This document shows positions 14,813 to 20,968 of a stretch of DNA of 20,968 bases, piece by piece. The notes below the pieces were generated by a model that saw nothing but the letters and a program-made list of their open reading frames with translations, did not search any database and was not told the DNA's origin. Source of the DNA: a virus; the IMG/VR virus record IMGVR_UViG_3300023176_002058, positions 1-20,968 of that record; one strand, written 5' to 3'. The translations under genes were made by a program, and so were the position numbers. How positions within the stretch are numbered: the first letter of the stretch is position 1; each line of letters begins with the position of its first letter.

Positions 14813-16224
14813 TAAATCATCTCCACAAGTCGGTTAGCGTCGTCAAGAAGACGAAGGGTTTCACCATCCCGACTGAATAGCGCATGCACTCCCGCTTCAT
14901 CAATGTTCCACTCCTTAAGAAGTTCTTCGCGCTTGTCGGGAACATCCTTCCAATTCAACCATTTGACGATGCGAAACAAATCATCGCGACGAGATTTCAC
15001 AATGTCGCTTTTTCTGCCGCGCAAATCAAGCAATTCAAGAACTGCTCCCGCTTGACCTTTTTTCATGCGTAAGTGAGGACGAATACCTTTCATCAATTTA
15101 CGCAAATCGTCTTCGGAATAAAATTGAAGGCGGTGTTGAGTGCGACGACTATTTTTGTGGATTTTCAAATCAGTTTGCAACACGCCGCAACCAAGCGCTT
15201 TGTGCAACTGTTCGCAATGCAACTTACCTCGTTCACCCGTAGCGATGAAGCCTGCGCGTGGCTCAAGTCTCTTGGTGATGGTGATGTAACCGTCAGCATC
15301 AAGAAAACCTGCGGCGTATGCCCACACATCCTTGAAAATTACGGTGTCATCGCGGACAATACCCCATGTTGCCCCCACGCGCTCAATATCGTATTCAACA
15401 CCATGCATTTTGAGAAGCGTGCTTAAACGATTGGCTGAGAGATTGCGAGCCTTCTCTATGCTGGCGCATAACTCGTTAGAGGGTAACGGTCCTCGTTCTT
15501 CAAGAATAGCCTGCGCCTTACTCAAAAAAATGGCGTCTGTTTTTTTGATGTTGTCAACTGAATGAAGCGTGTTACGCCATTCTTTCTTTGAGTTCTTTTT
15601 CAATTCTTGCGCGTCAATCCACATTTGTCGTTGCTCGTCATCAAAGTCTCCTTCAATCAACAACAACTTGCTGATTATGTCGTTGGCTTTTTCCCATTGC
15701 ACACAAGCACGACGAAGCGCGTATTCTCTGCTCCCTCCGTATTTACGGAGAGCCTGCAAATCACGGTCGCTAATGCCCAAATTACGGACGGTTGATTGAT
15801 GCTTGTCTATCCAATCAATGGATTGAAGTGTGGCCTCTACCTCTTCTTTCTTCGCAATGCGTATGGCTTCAATAGCATGGTCAATAGCGTCTTTCATGCC
15901 TTTGTTGACGCGGCGAGCCATGCGCAAATCTTTAACCAATTCTTCTGCACCTCGCCCAAACATAGACTGAAACCAACCGCCGTCGGGGAGAGCGCGCTTG
16001 AGTTGTTGCGCAACTTCGCGAGCCATCTCTTTCTTTTCTTTTTCTTCCTCAACTTCGTTAGGGCGCGGAGGTGTAGGGTTAGCGTTGAGTTGACCTTCAC
16101 CTTGCGAGATAGGTGCAGGTGCGTCACCAAATGATGCGCCGCGAATATCCGTCTTGAGTAGAGGATGATAAAGAAGCATATCATCAATTGTGTTTAAATC
16201 AATCAATACGCTCGCCCCCACCAT
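14812..16224 (-). CDS. LAGLIDADG-domain protein with long N-terminal extension
   Basis: The 470-residue frame starts at ATG 16224. TTG 16206 would overlap the upstream stop by four bases (TTGA), as is usual here, giving 464 residues; neither has a strong ribosome site. The C-terminal part holds one intact LAGLIDADG motif (AAGFLDADGYITI, residues 304-316, with the metal-binding Asp in DADG), then HCEQLHKALGCGVLQ, HRLQFYSEDDLRKLM and the typical IRPHLRMKKGQAGAVLELL. Single-motif enzymes of this type work as dimers. Residues 230-295 look like a winged helix. Residues 1-225 are charged, mostly helical, and unknown. It may be a free-standing homing endonuclease, or one recruited for virion or packaging work, since it sits tightly coupled upstream of the portal gene. 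Confidence 0.82.
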   Translation of the reverse strand: MVGASVLIDLNTIDDMLLYHPLLKTDIRGASFGDAPAPISQGEGQLNANPTPPRPNEVEEEKEKKEMAREVAQQLKRALPDGGWFQSMFGRGAEELVKDLRMARRVNKGMKDAIDHAIEAIRIAKKEEVEATLQSIDWIDKHQSTVRNLGISDRDLQALRKYGGSREYALRRACVQWEKANDIISKLLLIEGDFDDEQRQMWIDAQELKKNSKKEWRNTLHSVDNIKKTDAIFLSKAQAILEERGPLPSNELCASIEKARNLSANRLSTLLKMHGVEYDIERVGATWGIVRDDTVIFKDVWAYAAGFLDADGYITITKRLEPRAGFIATGERGKLHCEQLHKALGCGVLQTDLKIHKNSRRTQHRLQFYSEDDLRKLMKGIRPHLRMKKGQAGAVLELLDLRGRKSDIVKSRRDDLFRIVKWLNWKDVPDKREELLKEWNIDEAGVHALFSRDGETLRLLDDANRLVEMI

Positions 16225-16370
16225 GTTGCGAAATCAATTTGACATGTTAAGCATCTATCGGATTGGGTTGTCGCTTTTTTACACCTACGACACACCGTTG
16301 CATAACGAATGCGCTTCGGCATTTTCTGCCTCACGCGGTGCTTGAAAACATCATAGTGCTTACTCGGCAT
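16203..16370 (-). CDS. 55-aa zinc-ribbon protein
   Basis: A short frame fills the gap between two larger genes. ATG 16370 shares a base with the upstream stop (TGATG), and the stop at 16205-16203 overlaps the start region of the LAGLIDADG gene. It is basic and carries four cysteines in a clean CxxC-x9-CxxC arrangement (Cys27, 30, 40, 43: VCRRCKK ... RCLTC), followed by an aromatic end (DFATWWGRAY). The coupling and the perfect ribbon spacing make it very likely real even though it is short. Probably a DNA- or protein-binding zinc ribbon; no family assigned. Confidence 0.78.
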   Translation of the reverse strand: MPSKHYDVFKHRVRQKMPKRIRYATVCRRCKKATTQSDRCLTCQIDFATWWGRAY

Positions 16371-17245
16371 CACCACTTCTCCTTATCCGCCCAATATGCG
16401 GCACTCATCGGACCACGCGCTATGTTCTTTCGGTGTCGCGACTTGAATGACTTACGCTTTGCTTTCATCCGCGCGGATTCACCAGCCTTTGGTTTACCAG
16501 CAACGCTCGCACCCTGTTCACCAAAGCGAATCGTCTTGGTCTTTCCACCCGACCGAGCCACCACGATGTGGGACTTCTTGGGATGGTTAGGGGTGCGCTT
16601 GGGCTTGTTGTAGCCTTCCACACCCGCGCGCTCAAGGCGCGGGTCGCGCTTACTTTCTTTGAGCAGTTCACTCCAAGCGTGAGGCATGGGTTCACTTGTG
16701 TTGATAGGATAACCTTGCTGTTTTTGCTGTTGTATAACAGGGTCAAACTCCGGTCGCACCATCAAACTGTTTGGGTCATATTCGGGAAGTAACTTAAAGG
16801 CATCTCTTTGAGGTGTTTGAGCCAATTTGTTCGCAAGATTTGCTCGCATTTTCTGTCCTCTTGAAAGGGTTGGATTGTTGAAACCTTGCTCTAAACCCAT
16901 CACCTCCCCCGCATCGGGACGAGGCGCGCGACCAAAAACAGCACGCGAGTTTTGTTTGTCATAGACTTGTTGTTGCAGTTTGGGGTCCATACCACTCATG
17001 TATGGGTCCCACTTGATGTGTGCTTTGTCTGTTCTGTTTTCCGAAACAGGGTGTGAAAATGCGCCAAAACGACTCAATGCGGGGTGTAATGTTCCACCCG
17101 TATCGGGAACGCCCTTAAAACCCCCCATTTCGGGTTCTCCCCGTGAGTTAGCGTTTCCTTTAAGAAAAATCCACCAATTGTCATTCACTACCGCCAACTC
17201 TTCGGCGGTGATTGGCTCGTGCATAATGTATTCGTATTCTGTCAT
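16370..17245 (-). CDS. Basic protein with C-terminal SAAYW (DUF6321-like) domain
   Basis: The 291-residue protein starts at ATG 17245, with AGGTGAT 3 bases upstream overlapping the previous stop. The C-terminal 60 residues (TKTIRFGEQG, then RKSFKSRHRKNIARGPMSAA and YW..K.W) match a small basic domain common in tailed phages, which I believe is DUF6321 or close to it; its function is unknown. Just before it, residues 204-230 (ERAGVEGYNKPKRTPNHPKK, then SHIVVAR) resemble another short module found in marine viral proteins. The N-terminal part has NDNWWIFLKGN (21-31), and residues 189-196 HAWSELLK, both resembling peptides elsewhere in this window. A fusion of several short viral modules is the best description. 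Confidence 0.8.
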   Translation of the reverse strand: MTEYEYIMHEPITAEELAVVNDNWWIFLKGNANSRGEPEMGGFKGVPDTGGTLHPALSRFGAFSHPVSENRTDKAHIKWDPYMSGMDPKLQQQVYDKQNSRAVFGRAPRPDAGEVMGLEQGFNNPTLSRGQKMRANLANKLAQTPQRDAFKLLPEYDPNSLMVRPEFDPVIQQQKQQGYPINTSEPMPHAWSELLKESKRDPRLERAGVEGYNKPKRTPNHPKKSHIVVARSGGKTKTIRFGEQGASVAGKPKAGESARMKAKRKSFKSRHRKNIARGPMSAAYWADKEKW

Positions 17246-17249
17246 GTCA

Positions 17250-17711
17250 TCACCTACTTGTCAAATGGTAATACCCGCATACGCATGGGTATGTTGAAAT
17301 CGGTCGTCCCGATTGTTGCGATTGATATTTCGCGTCGGCTTGCGCTTCTCGCTGGTCTTCATACCCCGGCTTACCCGTAGGGCATGGTGGATAGTCTCCA
17401 CGGTCGTTGCGCCCCTTCATGAACACCCACGCATCGTTCATCGCTTTAACGATAGTGGGCTTTCCGCCTACACCCTGCTTTTTGCTACGCTTGCGTTTGG
17501 TAGCCGCGCGCTTTTGACCTGCTGACATAGAGCCGCTGGTCTTGGGGGTCTTACTTGAAACCTTGACGGATGGGCGACACTTCGGGTAACCCTTGCTGGA
17601 AGTGTTGGCTTTGCTTCGGCCACACGGAGGATGCTTACCATCCTTACCTGTGCGCGAAACATCCACCCACTTCTCCTTGAACCAACGGTTCAAGTTCTTC
17701 TCAACCGTCAT
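17250..17711 (-). CDS. DUF5872-like basic protein with CxCG..HLT tail
   Basis: The 153-residue protein starts at ATG 17711 in a four-base overlap with the upstream gene. Residues 5-60 (NLNRWFKEKWVDVSR, KHPPCGRSK, GYPKCRPSVKV) match the domain I know as DUF5872, widespread in phages and large viruses and of unknown function. Residues 60-85 are very basic. The C-terminal section, with Cys110, YEDQREAQADA and YPCVCGYYHLT, resembles a small zinc-binding fold (Cys110, Cys143, Cys145, His149). AWVFMK at 94-99 recurs in related form in other proteins here. Likely binds nucleic acid, given its charge and zinc ligands. Confidence 0.82.
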   Translation of the reverse strand: MTVEKNLNRWFKEKWVDVSRTGKDGKHPPCGRSKANTSSKGYPKCRPSVKVSSKTPKTSGSMSAGQKRAATKRKRSKKQGVGGKPTIVKAMNDAWVFMKGRNDRGDYPPCPTGKPGYEDQREAQADAKYQSQQSGRPISTYPCVCGYYHLTSR

Positions 17712-17890
17712 TTCTTTTTCTTCCCCCTAAACTTACCACGACAGTATTGAACAGCCCATCCATTCGCATACGCGCTTGGATACACTTTGAACTTCTTTTT
17801 CGCGGCGGCTTTACCTGCCGGACACAATTTTTTTTCAAGATACCCGAACGCGGCATTGGTTCCTACACACAAATCACATTCGCAACTCAT
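17708..17890 (-). CDS. Small basic YPSAYAN-type protein
   Basis: The 60-residue protein (ATG 17890) has the pattern FKVYPSAYANGWAVQYCRGK, a sequence recognisable from many tailed phages and some giant viruses, usually next to DUF5872-like genes; its role is unknown. Cys3, 5, 8, 23 and 50 could bind a metal. It ends in a run of four lysines. Lacking a clear Shine-Dalgarno site, it has a TTTATC stretch about 30 bases upstream in the short gap after the terminase stop, which may act as a promoter. It is the first of a chain of overlapping small genes. Confidence 0.8.
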   Translation of the reverse strand: MSCECDLCVGTNAAFGYLEKKLCPAGKAAAKKKFKVYPSAYANGWAVQYCRGKFRGKKKK

Positions 17891-17920
17891 CTCAAAAACC
17901 CCATTCGCTGAAAGGATAAA

Positions 17921-19321
17921 TCAATCTATCAACCCCTCCATGATTTCATCCAAGTCCACGATGCGTTCGCGGAACTCCGTGGTGGCCCAATGCGCTAATG
18001 CGAGCGCAATAGCGAAGTCGTCGTGCCGACCGATGCTGTCAAGCCGTCCTTTTTTGCTCATGCCGAACATGAGCAGTTCGCGCTCAAGTTCGGACATGAG
18101 TGTGCGAGAACGGTCATCACCCCACGGCAGACGGATTTGCTCTTTCTCAAAGCGCAACACCAAACCCATGAGAAGCGACTCACGGCGTTGGCGTGTGGAA
18201 ATAAAGGTCTTGATGGGGAGGTCGGTGTCCGCGCGCAACTCAGTTGCGAAAACACGCTGGAAGTTGTTCGCCTCAAGTTCAATGACATCGGGATTGAACT
18301 TTGCATTCAGTCGTTGAATCTCGGTGATTTGTGTGCGGAAGTCCATGTTCTTCTTACGAATGGCGTGAACCAACTCAAGCAGTTCGGGATTGGTGGATGG
18401 GCGACGAAGCACCACCATCACGGTGTAGTCAGCCGAGCGGTCGGATGAAATAGCGGGGTCCCAACCGATGAAGTATTGGTCGTCGGGGTCGCCCACTTCG
18501 CGCTCAATCAACTTGAGTGATGTGTCTTTCGCGGCTTGGAGAATGGTGGATGGGAACAGACTGCTTACATCGTCCATTGGTTCACATAGATATTCGCGCG
18601 CAAACGCAATGGCTGGCATGTCATTACGACGAGCATCAAGCGACTCCAAGTCCCAACGCTCCGGCCAAAGAGCCTCACCTTTGGTGTTGATGGCGGGGTA
18701 GGTTTCAACGAGATACCCTTCGCGCGATTCAAGTTCGGTGTAAAGGTCAGTTGGTGTAAACGGTGTGCCGACAATCATTAGTTTGGAGGTGTGGTGAAGC
18801 GTCGGCACGAGGACTTCGTAGAACCACGAAGCAACGCGAGCGAGTTCGGTATCCGTCGTTCCCCACAAAATGTCGTCACAAAGAATGAGGTCGGGGTGAA
18901 TACCACGGATAGCACCACCAACTGATTTCGCGCTGATGTTTGAACCGTTGGTGAAACCAAAGAAAGTTTTGGACCACGAATCGGGTTTCTTCATTTTCGC
19001 GAGAAAAGGAACGCTGTCAATCAAATCGTTGAGTGTGCGCATGTGGTGGATGGACTGATGCAGACTGTGCGAAATCAACACGGCTTTTGTCTTCGGGTTG
19101 AATGCCGTTTTCCAAAGCATGTAACCGAGGAACAGCGTTGACTTACCGTGGTCACGCGCGGCTTTAACACAATATCGCTTACGCGATTCAAGGTTGTTAT
19201 ACCATTGCTCGTGATGACGGGAAAGTTGAAACCCAAGAATCTCTTCAAAGAAAAACTTGAAGTCGCGCTTCGCTACCTCAAAGTCAATTTCCTCTATCGC
19301 TTCAAGGGAGAGCGCTTCCAC
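17921..19321 (-). CDS. terL: Terminase large subunit
   Basis: The packaging motor ATPase-nuclease has 466 residues, starting at GTG 19321 with GGTGAT 5 bases upstream. ATPase motifs: Walker A AARDHGKST (54-62), Walker B LILCDDI (145-151), coupling motif IVGTP (183-187). The C-terminal RNase H-like nuclease has Asp288 in GWDPA, Glu348/Glu350 in IELEAN, and Asp434/435 in GRHDDFAIAL. It cuts concatemeric DNA and pumps it through the portal. The length and complete motifs indicate an intact enzyme. No obvious small terminase is present; the protein encoded upstream is the only adjacent candidate, but it does not look like one. Confidence 0.97.
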   Translation of the reverse strand: MEALSLEAIEEIDFEVAKRDFKFFFEEILGFQLSRHHEQWYNNLESRKRYCVKAARDHGKSTLFLGYMLWKTAFNPKTKAVLISHSLHQSIHHMRTLNDLIDSVPFLAKMKKPDSWSKTFFGFTNGSNISAKSVGGAIRGIHPDLILCDDILWGTTDTELARVASWFYEVLVPTLHHTSKLMIVGTPFTPTDLYTELESREGYLVETYPAINTKGEALWPERWDLESLDARRNDMPAIAFAREYLCEPMDDVSSLFPSTILQAAKDTSLKLIEREVGDPDDQYFIGWDPAISSDRSADYTVMVVLRRPSTNPELLELVHAIRKKNMDFRTQITEIQRLNAKFNPDVIELEANNFQRVFATELRADTDLPIKTFISTRQRRESLLMGLVLRFEKEQIRLPWGDDRSRTLMSELERELLMFGMSKKGRLDSIGRHDDFAIALALAHWATTEFRERIVDLDEIMEGLID

Positions 19322-19327
19322 ACATCA

Positions 19328-20953
19328 TCACCGAACATTCAATTGCTTCAAGAGCGCATCCCACCCTTTGACTTCAAGTCGTTCTGCTGAAACCAAAATG
19401 TCGTCCGTGAGGTCATCCTCGTCGTCCACGAGGTCGTCGTCGGGAACTTGAACCTCAGTCGTCTCAACTTCCTTCGCGGCTTCCGCAGGCGAAAGACCCA
19501 ACTCATTAACGAGGTGGTCAAACATCGCCTTTTGTTTAGGGATGTGCATTCTAAACTTACCTTGCAAGTCCTCACGACTCATGTTGTCAAAATCAAAACC
19601 GCTTACATTCCCGTATTGCGTCTGTGTTGAGCCGCGATATGTTGAAGGGTCATTTTCCGCACCGGAATACTTCGCCGCTCTTAGAGCGCCCATTGCGAGT
19701 TCTTGACCGCGAGTCATCGGAGGCGCTTCATCGTCAACCAAGTCGTCAACAGGTTGAGGCTTTCCCGCTTCGGGCTTCGGCATGTTCCGAGTTGGCTCGT
19801 CAACCAAGTCGTCAACGGGAGTTTCATCAGCCATCGCTTGTTCGGCTGGACCCTCTTCCATTGATTCCTCAACGCCCTCAGCCGCAGAAAGAGCGGCGGG
19901 GTCGGGTTGATTTACACCACGACGCGCATCGCCCAACTCTCGGATTTTTCTTCGGAGTCCACCGAAGCCAGCGTATTTACCTCGCTCATCAATATCTGCT
20001 TGCAATTTTTGCTTTGCCTCTTCGTTAGCGTTGAAATCCGTTTGGTATTCACTCATCAATTCAGCGCGTTTTGCAGGGTCAGCGCCTTGCGAAGCGCGTT
20101 GTTTTTGTCGTTCAAGAGCATTAGCCGTCCCTGTTTGTCGTTGGTCAAGGTCAGTTTTTGCACCCTGTCGCAATGCTCTGTTTTCAAAGAAGCCACCGCT
20201 TCGCTTACCCGTTCTTGGGTCTTTCGCTCCAAAGGTCGCTTCCATTCCATGTCGCGCGGTATCGCCTACGCCTTGCATGAATTGACCCATGCGTTGTTTG
20301 ACACCGGGAAACTTTCGCGCGAGGAAGTCTTTCGTTGCGCCTGCACCGGCCGCAATACCTTGACCAGCGCGTTGTGCGCCAGCCGCAAGACCACGACCAG
20401 CCATACCTGCACCAGCCGCAAGACCACGACCAGCCGCTTGACCGCCACTCATGATTGCACCAGCAGTCGCGGAGGCGGCAGGGCCGACGACAGAACGCGC
20501 ATCGCTTGCAATGTTGCGAGCGCCTTGAGCAAATCCAGCCATGCGCCGACCTGTGTTGGCTATATCACGACCTCGCGGCGCTTGACCTGCGGCTTGCGCG
20601 GCATTTATGTTGGCTTGCGAATCCATGACTCGTTGCGCACCAAGCAAGTTTCTCATTTGCTTTTTATTTCCTACGGCAGTCTCAACACCTCCGACTTGAG
20701 CAGGAATAGCGGGTCGGAAGTTTCGGTCAACGCCGTAAGGTGCAACATTCTTGAGAATAATGTCGGGGTGGGAGTTGTCGCGTTCAGCGACAGCCTTGAT
20801 GAGCGGCTCCCATGTGTCGTCGTTTTGATTAAGTAAAACATAATTAAAATCGCGAAGAGTTCCGCCTTTTGCGAAAATAAACTCCATCGTTCCCATGTCA
20901 GCGCCATGCTGAATCATGCTACTGTTCCATTCAATTTCCCACAATTCAACCAT
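19328..20953 (-). CDS. Gly/Ala-rich protein with DDLVD repeats, upstream of terminase
   Basis: The start is ATG 20953, with GGAGGTG 6 bases upstream (a GTG at 20962 overlaps that site), giving 541 residues. Residues 1-85 look folded. Residues 155-207 are Gly/Ala-rich with three units at an 11-residue period (GRGLAAGA, GRGLAAGA, GQGIAAGA). Residues 285-345 are a charged helix. From 350 on it is acidic, with DDLVD at 381, 403 and 506, and ends in GWDALLKQLNVR. The stop is 7 bases from the terminase start. Possible roles are a packaging accessory protein or an internal virion protein; a small terminase is not supported because no helix-turn-helix is visible. The family is not recognised. Confidence 0.78.
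   Translation of the reverse strand: MVELWEIEWNSSMIQHGADMGTMEFIFAKGGTLRDFNYVLLNQNDDTWEPLIKAVAERDNSHPDIILKNVAPYGVDRNFRPAIPAQVGGVETAVGNKKQMRNLLGAQRVMDSQANINAAQAAGQAPRGRDIANTGRRMAGFAQGARNIASDARSVVGPAASATAGAIMSGGQAAGRGLAAGAGMAGRGLAAGAQRAGQGIAAGAGATKDFLARKFPGVKQRMGQFMQGVGDTARHGMEATFGAKDPRTGKRSGGFFENRALRQGAKTDLDQRQTGTANALERQKQRASQGADPAKRAELMSEYQTDFNANEEAKQKLQADIDERGKYAGFGGLRRKIRELGDARRGVNQPDPAALSAAEGVEESMEEGPAEQAMADETPVDDLVDEPTRNMPKPEAGKPQPVDDLVDDEAPPMTRGQELAMGALRAAKYSGAENDPSTYRGSTQTQYGNVSGFDFDNMSREDLQGKFRMHIPKQKAMFDHLVNELGLSPAEAAKEVETTEVQVPDDDLVDDEDDLTDDILVSAERLEVKGWDALLKQLNVR
20333..20431 (-). repeat. 33-bp tandem repeat coding GRGLAAGA units
   Basis: Three units at a 33-base period encode an 11-residue Gly/Ala pattern; the first two are nearly identical in DNA (CCAGCCGCAAGACCACGACC on the plus strand). 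An 11-residue period suits a continuous amphipathic helix. Confidence 0.75.
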
Positions 20954-20959
20954 TGACTG

Positions 20960-20966
20960 CACCTCC
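20960..20966 (-). promoter_or_regulatory. Ribosome binding site fixing the start at 20953
   Basis: GGAGGTG, 6 bases before ATG 20953, is a full match to the 16S rRNA 3' end. It overlaps the alternative GTG start at 20962, so the ATG is preferred. Confidence 0.75.
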
Positions 20967-20968
20967 GC

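Noticed and set aside
19328-20953. Small terminase subunit
   Set aside because: It is adjacent to the large terminase, but it is too long, Gly/Ala-rich and acidic, and shows no helix-turn-helix.

Overview
The window is a compact virion-morphogenesis module of a tailed dsDNA virus (Caudoviricetes type, HK97-fold capsid). All genes that can be supported lie on the minus strand, so the transcription order runs from base 20968 down to base 1. Archaeal flavour comes from the many CxxC...CxxC zinc ribbons, the GGAGGTGAT-type ribosome binding sites with frequent GTG/TTG starts, and small acidic or basic proteins like those of marine planktonic archaeal viruses. My best guess is a virus of a marine euryarchaeon (Poseidoniales / Marine Group II, magrovirus-like). 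The tailed-virus call is firm; the host call is inference.

Layout in transcription order. (1) 20953-17921: a Gly/Ala-rich protein with acidic DDLVD repeats, then the large terminase. (2) 17890-16203: three small basic or Cys-containing proteins (YPSAYAN type, DUF5872-like, and one with a C-terminal SF(K)xRH...SAAYW domain), then a 55-residue zinc-ribbon protein. (3) 16224-12989: a large protein with a LAGLIDADG domain and the portal, which carries two zinc ribbons and a Pro/Gly-rich tail. (4) 12957-11928: three small unknown proteins, one sharing a C-terminal module with the scaffold. (5) 11918-6075: one giant 1947-residue protein with a degenerate ATP-ligase-like domain near its C-terminus. 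(6) 6034-3459: prohead protease fused to a scaffold domain, then the major capsid protein. (7) 3443-1: small beta-rich structural proteins, a HeH/LEM-like protein, two zinc-ribbon proteins and a head-tail connector that runs off the left edge.

Most genes overlap by 1-4 bases (TGATG, ATGA, GTGA, TAATG) or sit a few bases apart, so they are probably translationally coupled. No gap longer than 50 bases lacks a gene, and I saw no tRNA, CRISPR array or insertion sequence. Terminase and portal package DNA. Protease, scaffold and capsid protein build the procapsid. The giant protein sits where minor head or ejection proteins are normally encoded. The leftmost genes finish the head and neck.

The most striking whole-window signal is that six palindromic tetranucleotides (GATC, CTAG, TCGA, AGCT, GTAC, ACGT) appear to be completely absent, which suggests strong selection from host restriction systems. 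Other points of note are the giant protein with a dead-looking ligase fold, and short peptide modules shared between neighbouring proteins.
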